Of a stretch of DNA of 64,000 nt, positions 1 to 11,529 are shown piece by piece. The stretch is from Emiliania huxleyi CCMP1516. Taxonomy: Eukaryota; Haptophyta; Isochrysidales; Noelaerhabdaceae. Position 1 is the stretch's first letter, and every line of letters starts with the position of its first letter. The notes beneath the pieces were generated by a model. The model was not told where the DNA came from, ran no database searches, and was given only the letters and a program-made list of their open reading frames with translations. The stretch is taken from assembly GCF_000372725.1 (NCBI RefSeq), contig NW_005201249.1:223970-287969 (forward strand), in the 5' to 3' direction. A program made the position numbers and the translations under genes.

Positions 1-3000
1 TCGGGCAAGAGGGCCTGACCTTTGCCGCTGGGCTTGAGGAGAGGAAGTACTTTGTGGTGCCGTTTGCGCCGCCCTCCCCGCCGCCGTCACCGCCGTCGCC
101 ACCGCCGCTCCCGCCGCAGCTGCCGCCGCCGCCGCTCTCTCCGCTGCCTCCGCTCCTCCCCGGCGAGGCCGTCGCCCACACGCCTCAAGACATCCAGGAC
201 GAGATCAACGAAGCCGTGGACCAGGGCCGCAACGCGACCGTCTACGTCCCGCCGGGCGCCAGCCTTGCCTTCAAGAGCGACGTCGAATGTGACGGCAACA
301 TCCACCTCTCGGTCCGGAGCAGCGGGGAGGGCGCGACGCTCGACGGCAAGAAGAACTCCCGCATGTTTTATATCAAACAAGGCTGCAGCCTCTACCTGGA
401 GGCGCTGCACTTTGTGGACGGGCGTGGCGTTTATGGTGGCGCGGTGGAGGCGCGTAACGCTGGCGACATCGCGATGAAGGACGTGTCCTTCACGGGCTGC
501 GAGGCTGACCTGGTGCGTCTGGCCCTCTCTCCCACGCACCGCTTGGCCTCGCTAGCCCTCGCCATCCACGAGAGAAGGAATGGATGCCCCTTGAGTCGCA
601 TGCCGCGCTGTGGCTGGCTTGGCCGCCCCTCACCCGCTGACGCCCCGCTGCCCCCTCTCGCGCAGCACGGCGGAGCTATGTTTGTGCACCTCAGTGGCGA
701 TGTCTCGATGGAGAGTGCCGGCTTCAGCTCGTGCACGTCTGCCAAGGTGCGCCAAAGCATCCGTGTTACACCACACAAACACTCATGCCGGGGAAGGGAG
801 AAAACTCGGCGGCCCGGGAAAGGGAAATAGAACGGGCCGTTCTGGGCCAGGGGGTCCGCCCACTGACGCCCCGCTTGCACGGCGCCCTCGTGCAGTCCGG
901 CGGAGCTATGAAGGTGGTCAACAGCGGCGACGTCTTCATGAATGGTGCCAACTTCAGCGAGTGCACGGCTTCCTATGTGCGCCCACCCACGCACGCCCGC
1001 AAGCCATCAAGGCCAGGGGGTGGGGAAAGGCTCGCTAACGGGCACCGCCCTCTCTTGCTTGCTGACGCCCTCCCCGCCTGTGCCTGCCCGCCCTCGCGCA
1101 GGACGGCGCAGCTATGTACGTGCTCGGCAGCGGTGACGTCTCGCTGGAGGGTGCCAGTTTTGTCGGTTGCGCGGCTGACAATCAAGCGGTGCCGCGCGCC
1201 CCCTCCAAGGAGGGTGCACACACCGAAACGGGAGACCAGTCTGTGTTCTTGTGTAGGCTCTTTATCTCCTCAGTATCGAGCGCCTAGCTCTCACCAACTC
1301 GCAGTTTGTCGACAACATCGCGAGCCAAACCCCCGCTGCGCTCTTCTTCTCCTCCCGCATCGCTGCCTCCGACTCGATCCTCCGCAACACGACCTTCTTC
1401 GGCAACTCTGCGCCAGGCAACATCACAATCCTCGCCGCCTCGCCTCTAACGTGGGACTGCCCGCTCGGCTCTTGGATGCCGAACGTCGGCCAGCTCGTCG
1501 GCGACTTGTCCGGCTGCAACAGGCTTTGCGCCGAGGGTCACTACGGGAGCGCGTCGAACCACATCACCTCCGATTGCAGCGGCCCCTGCTGGCTCGGGCA
1601 TTTCTGCCCAGAGGGATCCGTCCTCCCACAGAAGTGCCCCGCCGGCACCCACATGCCCAACAGGTGGGCGGCGAACGTTTCGGACTGCTTCCTCTGCGGC
1701 CCCGGCCAGTACCAGCCAGAGAGCGGCCAGGAGGAGTGCTTGCCTTGCGCTGCGGGTTCCTTCTCCCGCGACGTGGGCAGCGCCGTCTGCGAAGCCTGCC
1801 CAAAGGGCGGCTTCTGCGAGGACGCGGGCGCCGCCTCTCGCCTTGTCTGGCAGGCCTGTCCCGCGGGCAGCTTCAACCCGAACAGAGGCTCCAGCTCGAG
1901 CGCGGCGTGCGAGCTGTGCCCCATCGGCATGTCGAGCGCGGCACCAGGGGCGGAGGGCAGCGAGACGTGCTCGCCCTGTGAGCCCGGCACCGTCGCCGCC
2001 ACGCCTGGCCTCGCCAAGTGCGAGCGTTGTGAGCCCGGCAGCTTTTCCGGCGCCGGCAGCGACTTTTGCAGCGATTGCGCTGCAGGCACCTACGCCGCCA
2101 ACCCCGGTTCGGGAGAGTGCATGCGCTGCCCTCACCCCCTTAGTAGTGGCCGCGGCAGCGTCACCTGCTCCGTCTGCCAGAAGGACTTCTACCTGCTCAA
2201 GAGCGCCGACCCGGCCGAGATCTATTCCTCCCCGACCGACTACTGCAAGCCGTGCCCGCCAAACGCCGACTGCAGCTCGCCCAACACCACTCTCGAGGCC
2301 CTTGGCGTCCCAACCGGCTACTGGCGCGCGAGCCTCTCCAGCGCCGTGTTGACTGAGTGCCGCCTCTTTGGCGGCGATGCCAAGGCCGGAAAGAAGCGAT
2401 GCGCCGGCAGCGAGCCGGTAGACGATTCTCGCCGCCGGAGGATGGAGGAGGTTGGCTCGGACGCGTACTGCGCTCCCGGCTTCATCGGCCCCGAGTGCGA
2501 GCTCTGCGCCGCGGAGTACCACTACCTCGCCGACGGCGACGAGTGTAAGGAGTGCGCTCCGCGCGGCGTGTCGGCGGCACTCATCGCCGGCATCGTCTTC
2601 GTCCTCTGCGCCGCGTGCGGCCTCGCGGCGTGGGCCTACAGCGAGACGGGCTGGCGGAAGAAGGCCTACATCGGCCGTCTGCTCCGCTTCGCAGACCGTG
2701 CCGTCTACTGGTACGTTGGCGTCGGGCTGACGGCAAAGCTGAAGATCCTCTTCGGCTTCTATCAGATCTGCACCGTCTTGTCCTCCACCTACTCCGCGCG
2801 GCTGCCGGAGGAGTACACTGGCTGGACCGACCGGCTGGCCAACGCGATGTCCATCGACTGGTCAGGCGTCTTCCTGCCGGAGCAGTGCCTCGGCTACGGT
2901 ATGCGACTCCTCGCCATTGCTCTCTCGCCCGTCGCCCTCATCGCACTGCTAATGGGAACGGGAATTGCGCTGCGGCTCCACTACTGGCGTGCCGCACCGC

Positions 3001-5302
3001 CACCGCGCGAGAGATCGTGGTTCGCAGAGGCGGCCCTCGGCCTCCTCGACCTCACGCCGGCCGGCCTCGTGCTCGTCTTCTGCTTCGTGCCCTCAATCAG
3101 CGCCTCCATCTTCCGCTCGTGGTCGTGCCAGGCGCCCTCGCGGCTGATGACTGCCGTTGCTCACAACTCCCACCCCTCAGTCTTTGCGATGTTCTACTGA
3201 TAGGCCTACACCGTCTCTCCGCCGAACGAGCCCCTGGAGCAGGTCTCCTACATGCGGCAGGACGCGAGCATCGAGTGCGGCACCGAGGATCACGAGTCCA
3301 TCACCGACGTCGCCATCGGTCTCATCGTCCTCTGGCCCGTCGGCTCGCTGGTCCTCTTCACGTCGCTCCTCGCCGCCTGCTACAAGCCGCTGCAGGCCAA
3401 GACGCCGAATGCTCTGACGCGTGCCACCGCCTTCCTCCACCGGGAGTACGAGACGACCTATTTCTGGTGGGAGGCGGTCGAGCTGGCGCGCAAGCTCGTG
3501 CTCACGGGCTTTGTGTTGCTGATACCGGAGGAGAACGCCTTTCTTCGCCTCGTGGTGGCGACCCTAGTCTGCTCGTGCTACGCCGTCGCACTTGCCGTCG
3601 TGCGGCCGTACAAGCGGGTCGGCGACGACGTGCTAGCCGTCGCCACAAGCCTCGTGCTCCTCCTCCTCTTCCTTGGCGCCAACTGGACCACCATTTTCCT
3701 CGGCATTGAGGAGCGACACCCCGACACAGAGGAGGCCGCCGCCATCCTCGGCTTCGGCAAGCTGAACGGCGTCGTCAACTCGATGCTCGTCCTCGTCGCC
3801 GTGACGCTCCTCTTCTTCCTCATCGGCGCCGTCGTCGCCGCCCGCCGCGTCGCCATGATCCCCACGATCCAGCTCGCCTCGACTAAGCAGCCCCCCGAGC
3901 TGGACATCGGGACCGGCATCACATGGCACTTGTTCCTCTCGCACATCTGGTGCGTCACGCAGCTAGTGAGGATGATCAAGCCAGGCCGCATCGAACTCCA
4001 CCCCCGACCATGCAGGTCGACCGGTCAAGACGCCGTCGGAAACATCAAGAGCGAGCTGCAGCTGCTGGTGCCGGGCCTCAAGATCTTTCTCGACGCGCGC
4101 ACAGGCTCAGCCGCGCTGCTTTAGCTACACACAGCCCTTCTGACGCACCGCGGTTTGCGCACAGGTAGATAATCTCAAGGATATTGGGGCGCTCGAGGAG
4201 TACATCCAACGCTCGCAAATGATCCTCTTCTTCCTCTCGTGTGGCTACTTCCGCTCCAAGGCGCGCTCTCGCCGCCCTGAGTGTCCCGCGCTCGGGATCC
4301 TCTGGCTCTCAACGCACCCGAGTCTGCTGCGCCCCTCGACACTCCCCACGGCTCACCGCCCGCCTGCTTGCGTGCCACCAGAACTGCCTCCGCGAGATCC
4401 GCTCGTCGCTCGAGCAGAGCAAGCCGATCGTCCTCGTCCAAGAGGCGGACCCGGCCAAGGGCGGCGGGACGCTGCAGGTGCTGCGCGGCGAATGCCCGGA
4501 GGACCTGCAGCCGGACATCTTTGAAAAGGGCTGGACGCACACCATCTACATGCGAATTGAGGAGTTCCAGCGCGTCTCGCTCAAGACCATCGTCGAGGCG
4601 CAGCGGGGCACAGCCGCAGTCCTCTCGTCCCTCCCAAGACCTTAGCCACGGCACCCTTGAACCGCAGGCGGTGCTCCTCAGCTCACCCAACTACCTTGAC
4701 CGGACCTCCCTCCCGCTCTGCGTGCCGGGCGAGCCCGAGAGCCAGTCGCTCGCCTTTGCCAAGGCAACCCTCCTCTGGGCCTCGCCGGCCAACGCGGGCG
4801 CACAGGCCTTGGCTGACGAGATTGCCGACGCCTTTGCCGGTCTCACGATCTCCACCGCCGAGGCGCCCGGGCCAGCGACCCACATGCTGCTCTACCTCAA
4901 CGAGGACAGCTATTGGNNNNNNNNNNNNNNNNNNNNNNNNNNNNNNNNNNNNNNNNNNNNNNNNNNNNNNNNNNNNNNNNNNNNNNNNNNNNNNNNNNNN
5001 NNNNNNNNNNNNNNNNCACCGGAAGGCGCCCTGTCCGGCTCGCTTTGCGCGCATCGAGCTTTCGTGACGAGGGGCGTCCGTGTCCGCAGGTGTCGCTCGT
5101 GCTTCTGGCAAAGAGCCTCGGCGCGACCCCCGCTCGGTCGCGGGCGGAACTCCTTTCGGGCAGCATCGCCGAGCGCGGCAGCCTCGCAGGGCGCAGCCTT
5201 GGCGGCCTCAGCCGGGTGTTCGCCAAGATGAGCAGCCGCAGCTCTGCGGAGGCGCGCGACGTCTCTGGAGGCGAGGAGGCGTCGGTGCAGCAGCAGGTCT
5301 GA
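1..5302 (+). CDS. Receptor-like multidomain membrane protein with TIR-like C-terminus (5' partial)
   Basis: Exons read as <1-512, 666-746, 896-976, 1102-1188, 1257-3131, 3204-3949, 4016-4094, 4165-4260, 4382-4597, 4668->4916 (gap), 5090-5302; all phases fit. Order: Pro-rich linker, beta-helix region with GGA(M/V)..GDV..F..C repeats like chlamydial POMP/pectin-lyase repeats (one 27-29-codon repeat per exon), a Cys-rich GCC2/GCC3 ephrin-receptor-like region (about 1480-2560), several hydrophobic segments (about 2560-3840), then an LFLSHIW..TGQD..IFLDVD..FLS.GYF..NCLREIR module resembling TIR. A second similar module (AVLLSS..LLYLNED) is cut by the N gap and resumes as VSLVLLAKSLGA. I infer a plasma-membrane surface sensor with a cytoplasmic TIR-like tail; NADase or adaptor activity is unproven. 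Four introns start with GC. Reading on through the intron at 3132 meets TGA TAG. The true start lies outside the window. Confidence 0.8.
4917..5016. other. Assembly gap (100 N) inside a gene
   Basis: Exactly 100 N. Coding sequence of the second TIR-like module runs into it from the left, and a splice acceptor (ccgcag at 5084-5089) reopens the frame on the right. Part of an exon and an intron are therefore missing. Confidence 0.97.
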
Positions 5303-5477
5303 TCGGTTGCGCGATGTCGTGCGCAAAACGTGCGGCGCGGCGATGACCTGCAAACACGGGACGATTAGTAGAGCTAGCTCGCACATGGAGCATCCGTGGG
5401 ATGTATGTGCGCGGTGCAGTCCCGTGCCTAGTTTTTTGAGGGAGCGGAAATTCTTTTGTGATTTGTGTATTCGCGTT

Positions 5478-5848
5478 TAGAGCTGTTTAACATTAACTTT
5501 GGGCCTAACAGTTGCGCTAGTGTTGGGTGAAATCCTTAACGTTGTTCAAGTGTTCACCCCAGCTCATGCTGTTACTGTTTTTGTTACTGTTGTTACTGTT
5601 GTTCAGCGGTCAGCAAGCAGAAAATGCCAAAAAAACCGGGTAAAACCCGAAAAACCTGGGGTTTTCCGGGTATTTTCGGGTATTACCCGCACTGGACGCT
5701 GGAGATCGTCGTGGGTCACTGCCAGGCCTTCCTTATTGTTGTTCAGCCGGCCTAACGTTAGCTACTGTTGTTGGGGAGCCCCACTGTTGTTCTGTTGTTA
5801 CTGTTAACACTAGCAACACTGTTCAGCTCCCAACGTTAAACAGCTCTA
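5478..5848. mobile_element. Non-autonomous hAT-like MITE (371 bp)
   Basis: The element starts TAGAGCTGTTTAAC (5478-5491) and ends with its perfect inverse complement GTTAAACAGCTCTA (5835-5848). It is flanked on both sides by the direct repeat TTCGCGTT (5470-5477 and 5849-5856). An 8-bp target-site duplication and a YARNG-type terminal repeat are hallmarks of hAT transposons. No transposase frame fits inside. The interior has GTTACTGTTGTT-type short repeats and a fold-back built from CCGGGT/ACCCG/TTTTCGGG blocks around 5635-5690. The exact duplication suggests a fairly recent insertion. Confidence 0.88.
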
Positions 5849-5856
5849 TTCGCGTT

Positions 5857-6659
5857 ATCGAAGGGGCGGCGGGCGGGGTGGGGGGCATCCAGAAAGAAAG
5901 AAATAAACAGTAAGTCCCAGCTTGCGTCTCTGCGGTGCATCAGCAGGTCTGATCAGTTCGTGTCATCGCGGGTTTTGCAGCTCCGCAGCCTGCGCGCGCT
6001 GCCGGTAGTGGGGGAAATGGCTCAGTCTGCGAATAAAATTTTTCTGGGCCGCTCTTCTGGGCAGGTACGAGCTTAGAACTAAGGCTTAGTGCTTACTTCC
6101 TCTTGATCACAGCGGATTTTGGTCACAATTTTCACATCACCGCAGAGACGCAACGCGCTCAAAAAGTAGCAGGAATGGCTTAGAAGGCTCCAAAGGGGCT
6201 CCCAGCCACTAAATGTGTCCGCCCGGCCACTGAAAACGGACTCCGGCAAGCACTTTGTCCTGCCACGCGCACGCGCGCACACGCGCACTCACTCCCCTTG
6301 TTCTCTCTCTCTCTCTCAAATCGGAGGGTCGGTCTACGCAGCGGGCTTCGTGAATGAACTAAAGCGGCCCAACGTTTTGGTTTCATCAAGTTGCGCCAGA
6401 TAGGGAGTGTGCCACGCGCCAGCTCCGTCCGACCGCGAGCGAGGGGCGGTCGGTCGGTGGGTGCTGGGTGGGCGCGGGGTGGCATCAACAAGTCGAATTT
6501 TTTGGGGCTCAGCGAAGAGTATACCAAACTTCGCAGTTCATCAAGTATCGCCGATGAGCTGCCAAGATTGATCAGTCGCAGACACAATTAAACAACGTCG
6601 TCTAACATGGGGCGCCCGTCGCCGACCTGTGTCATATCTTTGCAGTCGCAACCACACTT
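5857..6659. other. Intergenic, no gene recognised
   Basis: Short unrelated ORFs only. It contains CA/GCAC-rich runs and a TCTCTC microsatellite near 6300. This is presumably the 5' flank of the pherophorin-like gene that starts at 6660. Confidence 0.5.
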
Positions 6660-8730
6660 ATGTCTAGGGTTCGGCGCGCGCTCACGCAGCTCGCCCTCGC
6701 GGCCATTACTGTTTCGCCGAGTGCCGCCGACGGACTCTATCGTCTCGCCGAGGCGTACTGCGATGGGGACGACTTGACGGACTACGTGTACCTTGGCGAC
6801 GAAGCGGCTCGTCATCAGTGCAGCATCGACTCGGGCTGCAGCGGCGTCACCTGCGCGGTGAGTCGGGGAACGGGGATCGACGGCTACTGCAAGCTCAAGT
6901 CGACGGTCTATTCGGCCGCAAACGGGGACAGCCGATTCTACTGCCTCGCGAAATGCTCTGCGATTCCCGGCCCACTCTGCACCCCGCCCTCGCCGCCCTC
7001 ACCGCCGCCGCCGTCCCCGCCGCCACCACCGCCGCCGCCCTCACCGCCGCCGCCGTCGCCGCCACCACCACCGCCGCTGCCGCCGCCGTCCCCGCCGCCG
7101 CCACCGCCGTTGCCGCCGCCGTCCCCGCCGCCGCCACCGCCGCTGCCCCCGCCGCCCCCGCCGCCGCCAAATCCGTGGATTTTGGGATCCCCGGGCATGA
7201 TTTGCGACGATGTCTGCGACTTGGTTGGACTCACGTGCAATGCCGCGATGCAAAGCACGATTAACACGGAGGAGCTCATTCGTGAGACGGTGCGAAACGC
7301 TCAGAACGGGGCCGAATGCAAGCCCGATTCTATCTCGTCAAGATCGTACGCTGGCACCCCGTATATGACCATTCAGTACAACTCGATGCATTGCACATAC
7401 TTTGTACCGGGATCAGGAGATGATGCGCTGTCAAGTTGCACCGGCAACTTGTATGCGTGGCATCGGCCTTTGTGCTACTGCTCGCCGACGCCGCCCCAGT
7501 CGCCGCCGCCTCCCTCGGCATCGCCGTCGCCGCCGCCTCCCTCGTCGCCTCCCTCCCCGCCGCCGCCGCCGCCGCCGCCTCCCCCGCCGCCGCCCTCACC
7601 GCCGCCGCCGCCGCCGCCGCCTCCCCCCCCGCCGCCCTCACCGCCGCCGCCCTCCCCGCCACCACCACCGCCGCCGCCCTCACCGCCGCCGCCGTCCCCG
7701 CCACCACCACCGCCGCTGCCGCCGCCGTCCCCGCCGCCGCCACCGCCGTTGCCGCCGCCGTCCCCGCCGCCGCCACCGCCGCTGCCCCCGCCGCCCCCGC
7801 CGCCGCCACCGTCCCCGCCGCCGCCACCGCCGCTGCCGCCGCCGTCCCCGCCACCACCGCCGCCGCCTCCGAGCCTGCCATCGGGCATATCAAGCGACTG
7901 CGCTGCTGCAGCCAGCAACGGCTGCCTCGACGACTGCTGCTCTTGGACATACTGCGCTGACGCACCCGATGACAATTGTGAGTATGGGAATATTCCAGCC
8001 AAGTGCCTCTCAGCACAGCCACAGCATGGCGGAGGAACTGGGGAATGTGTCGCCCAGCTGCCACTATCAGACCACCCAACATTCGCGTACAGTCTGAGCT
8101 GCTGCACACCGCCGCCGCCCTTGCCGCCGCCCTCGCCGCCCCCGCCCTCGCCGCCGCCGCCCTCGCCGCCACCAGCCTCGCCGCCGCCGCCCACCCCGCC
8201 GCCTCCCTCTCCGCTGCCACCACCCTCGCTGCCGCCATCATCACCACGGCCATCCCCCACCCCGCCGCCGCCCCCCACCCCATCGCCGCCCTCTCCGCCG
8301 CCACCATCACCCAAGCCCTCTCCGCCGGCGCCACCACCGCCGCCGCCGCCGCCATCAAAGCCGCCGTTTCCCGAGCCCTCGCCACCGCCACTCCCCCCGT
8401 GTGACGTGTCCGAGCTATTGGAGGACGCGCCGGCGGGCGCCGACACCATCTACGTGAGCACCTACTCTGTGGCCTAAACGGCTCGACCGGATCATGAACA
8501 CCTCCAAGCAGCTCGCTGGTACGGGCGTGGTGGTTCACGCCGACAAGCGCCTGAAGACCTTCACCAAGAAGAGCGTCACCCCTCGGCTTGCCTTTGCCTT
8601 TCGCCGTCGTAGAAGCGGCGAGCAATCTGGGACTGTCAGCGACGTGCCTGAGAACGACTCTGGCGAGTTCGAGCGGACCCCGCGTGCGGCCTCGCCGGAG
8701 TCTTCAACCGAGATCAGCCTCCGCCTCTGA
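6660..8730 (+). CDS. Pherophorin-like Pro-rich extracellular matrix protein
   Basis: It opens with an N-terminal signal peptide (MSRVRRALTQLALAAITVSPSAA). Three Cys-rich globular blocks (about residues 25-105, 175-275 and 405-485) are separated by long SPPPP/LPPP stretches of the kind hydroxylated and glycosylated in algal wall proteins. The single frame runs to a TAA at 8475. A GTGAGC donor at 8454 and a CAG acceptor at 8509-8511 would remove 58 nt in phase 0 and add a basic, Ser-rich tail ending at 8730. I cannot choose between the 605-aa unspliced and the spliced form. The Pro-rich repeats are nearly identical copies, so their exact number may be affected by assembly. The opposite-strand Gly/Ala ORFs are shadows. 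Confidence 0.75.
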
Positions 8731-9250
8731 CATCGGAGCGTGAGAGACGCTCGGCAATCACGACTCTAGTCTCTACACGTACGCTCGGGGCGCAGCCTCG
8801 CCAGCGGGATGCGCCCATCGCTGCCCAGCCCCGCGAGGAGCCTGCTGCGTGGGCCGTGGCCCGCTCCACTGACCACTCGCACATGTTCTGCGGCTGCGCG
8901 CAGTGCGGTGTTGCACACGCTCCACCGCCACTGAAGTTTGAATGTCAAAGCCACGGCGCGGGTGGAAATGCGAACGAGAATTTGTGCAATCTCGGCGGTG
9001 ACGGTCAGCTCGGCAGGGGCGGCCGCGCCCAGCTCCAGCTCAAAGAAATTGTTGTAATGGTCCAAGGTCTCAAGTGGATCTTGCGCACAAACGTTCCGCG
9101 AGGGACCACACGCGCACGAGGGGTAGGCTCTGGGCACTTGCCCATTGTGTGCACACACAACACCACAGCGACTACATCTATATCACTCACCCACACACGC
9201 TACAGTATGTGGCTATGCCCACGGTCTCGCCGCTATCGCTCCTCTGCTGG
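8731..9250. other. Intergenic, no supported gene
   Basis: Only short overlapping ORFs on both strands, without recognisable motifs. A CACACA-rich stretch lies near 9155-9205. Confidence 0.4.
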
Positions 9251-9741
9251 CCAGCTCTAAAGCCGTACCGCTACCTCGCCCACGACTGTACCGCAGCTCG
9301 CCCCCGCCGCACGGCGCGCTCGAGGTGCTCGCTGGGCGGGGTGTCGCGCCAGCCGTCGGCCTGGAGCAGAAACGTGGCACTCGCGCCGCCGCCGTCCGCC
9401 GATGAGCCAAGGGCGGACCTCTCCTCGCGCGCCACCGCAACCTCGCGCGCCTCTCGGCGGCCGCAGTGCTCGCAGTACGTCTCGACCCGCTCCCTCCCCT
9501 CGCCCGTCGCCGTCGCGCCGGCGAGCGTGGTCGTCTCGCTCCGCTCGCAGCGGCAGTGGCACGAGGCGCACGCCTGGTACGCGTTGTGGACGCGTTGCGG
9601 ACGCGTCAGCGGGCGTGCCATGGACGCGCCGAGGGCGGCGGCGGTGCGAGCAGAGTGGAGGCGGAGGCGTCGACAGGCTAGACATGGCAGGGAGCAAGAG
9701 AGTCAGACTGTGGGGGGGAAGGGCGGGCGCGGGGAGGGGGC

Positions 9742-9793
9742 GTCTCAGAAGAGTGTCTCAGAAGAGTGTCTCAGAAGAGTGTCTCAGAAGAGT
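9742..9793. repeat. 13-bp tandem repeat, four copies
   Basis: The unit GTCTCAGAAGAGT is repeated four times. On the minus strand it reads ACTCTTCTGAGAC and follows a possible GTGCGAGAC donor, so it may lie in an intron of the SET-like gene. It resembles the CTTCCGAGAC repeats in introns elsewhere in the window. Confidence 0.9.
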
Positions 9794-10113
9794 GTCTCGG
9801 AGGTGCGTCTCGCACCGCCCCGTCGCCACCGCGAGGACTCGCTCCGTGTGGCAGCGCGGGCAGCGGAGCAGGCCGAACACGACGGCGCCGAGCCGCCGCT
9901 CGTCTCTGGTACGGAGGGGAAGAGGGGTGCGGGGGCCTTGTATCCCACCGACTCATCGTAATCGTGCGTCAGCTCATCGTCGCCCGCTTCGATTAATGCG
10001 CGCGTACACTATGTTGCGGACGGGCTCGGGCTGGTAGAGCGAGCCGAGACGCGATGCACGTTGCACAGCCGCGCGTGCGAGAAATACGCGTGGAAATCTC
10101 GGGAACTTGCACC

Positions 10114-10212
10114 GCATACACACCGTTGCCCGACAGGCAGCAGGTGCGCACCGGCCCGATGCTCACCGCATACACACCGTTGCCCGACAGGCAGCAGGTG
10201 CGCACCGGCCGC
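10114..10212. repeat. 54-bp tandem duplication
   Basis: The block starting GCATACACACCGTTGCCC at 10114 recurs at 10168 with almost no change. The period of 54 keeps the minus-strand frame open and repeats 18 codons (AGAHLLPVGQRCVC...). Confidence 0.9.
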
Positions 10213-10870
10213 GTAGTCCGCCTTCTTGTACGCCACAGGTGAGCGGGGCCACGCCGGCCGCGCGACGGCGTGTTGTGGAAGCTTTGGGATGCGAGAAATA
10301 GTATAGCCGCGTTGAGCTATATCTGGAGTCTTTGCGACATATGAAGGCAATACCAAGCTCAACACCGCTCTGACAGCGCTCAACAGCTGCTTTCCTCTCC
10401 TCAAACAACGTACGGTCTCTCACGCAGACACCCCACGGCACGGACACGGCAGCCTGCCACGGACGGAGGCCGCGCCGACCGAGCGGACAAGGCACTCATC
10501 CGGGTACGGTGGCTCGCGTGCTGCGCAGTGGCTGCTATACCACCGGCTCCCTGACCCTCAGCTAAGCCGAGTGGCGATCACGCCGACAACAGGCTGTTGC
10601 ATCGCAAGCTCTGTGTCGTTGCAGGAAGGCTCGGTGGCCGCCTCGCAGCAACGAACGCGTCTCGTCCGTGGATGAAGCATCTGCTGGAGGCCATTGGCTG
10701 AGCCCACCGGCAACCAATCCGTGTCTGTCACCAGACACGAGCGCGTCGGAAACTCGCGCTCGGTGCCGCCAACGGGGTGTCTGCAGGGCGGCGCAGCCGC
10801 CCCGAGGAAAATTTTGGCCGGAGGACGTCGGGAGGCCGTCGTTTGTCACGCGGGGAGCCAAGCTGCGGGT

Positions 10871-11529
10871 ATGGCGTCAGCGGCTTACCCCACTAACTCG
10901 ACCACGGCTCGCTCGGCAACGCGCAGCTCGCCGTGTACAACACGTGCACCGCCGGCTCCGAGGAGCTCCACCGCGCCGGCGTACGCGCGCCGCGTCTCGG
11001 ACGCCCTCGGCGCGAGCGGCGGCGGAGGCGGGCTCAAGCAGCGCCGTGTCCCCCTCCCGGAGCCTCCTCCACCCTCGGCCGCGGAGGACACCCACCCGCG
11101 CGCGGACGTGCAGCAGCTGCGCGCCGGCGACAACCCGGGCGTGCGGCTGCGGCTGCGGCTCCTCGCGCCGCTGCCCGAGTCGCCGCAGCGGCTGCACCGC
11201 TCCTTCGCCGCTGCAGAACGCTCCGGCGCCGTCGTCGCGCTCGCGCTCTTTGGCCACAACCTGCCGCCGGCGCTGCGAGGCTAGCCCTGGCCCAAGCCTC
11301 CGCTTTGCTCTAGCCACAGCCCTCGCCCTAGCCATCGCCCTAGCACCAACCGAGAAGGCCACCTAACATTGCCTTCCCTCACCCCACCTTAGGCCCGGCG
11401 GCAAAGCGCGCCACCGTGGAGACGGAGGCGCCGTCGCTCGTGCGTGCGAGCTGCGAGCCGCCGGTCGGCGGCGGCGAGGGGCAGCGCGTGGCCTACGACT
11501 GTCTCCTCTCCTCGTGGTCCAGCCTGCGG
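10871..11529 (+). CDS. Hypothetical protein, two exons, ends uncertain
   Basis: The frame from ATG 10871 reaches GDNPGVRLRLRLLAPLPE and LFGHNLPPALRG at 11279. A GC-AG intron (11280-11392, GCTAGC donor, CTTAG acceptor) then joins in phase to an exon with ATVETEAPSLVRASCEPPV and YDCLLSSWSSLR, followed by a GTAGTT donor at 11530. The intron is full of CTAGCC/CTCGCC direct repeats. I do not recognise the family, and no stop exon was found. The first about 90 codons are Ser/Pro/Ala-rich, and another frame is equally open, so the 5' end is doubtful. Confidence 0.35.

Larger units (their letters stand above)
9271..10404 (-). pseudogene. Possible SET-domain protein remnant, frame-disrupted
   Basis: On the minus strand the pieces YFSHARLCNVHRV, EPVRNIVYARI and IEAGDDELTHDY occur in the right order. 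They resemble the SET-domain core (N-H-S-C.PN..R, I.A.R.I..GEELTYDY). They sit in different frames: one changes near 10045, and one extra base in the ATTAATCG stretch near 9995 separates YARI from EAGDDELTHDY. A downstream Cys-rich stretch (LLRCPRCH, then CASCHCRCER and TYCEHCGRR) could be a zinc-binding tail. Either sequencing indels or decay would explain this. An 18-codon tandem duplication lies upstream (10114-10212). The family call is inference from short motifs. Confidence 0.3.

Noticed and set aside
1446-2522. Minus-strand ORF of 358 aa antisense to the Cys-rich receptor region
   Set aside because: The plus strand carries the Cys-repeat pattern and phase-consistent exons. The antisense ORF is compositional.
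3180-3204. Pseudogene call from TGA TAG in the receptor gene
   Set aside because: A 72-nt GC-AG intron (3132-3203) removes both stops in frame and joins SCQ to AYTVSPPNEP. Three other introns in the gene use the same GC donor type.
7330-8625. Long minus-strand Ala/Gly ORFs opposite the pherophorin-like gene
   Set aside because: They mirror the Pro-codon repeats (CCG/CGG) and carry no independent motifs. The plus strand has a signal peptide and Cys blocks.
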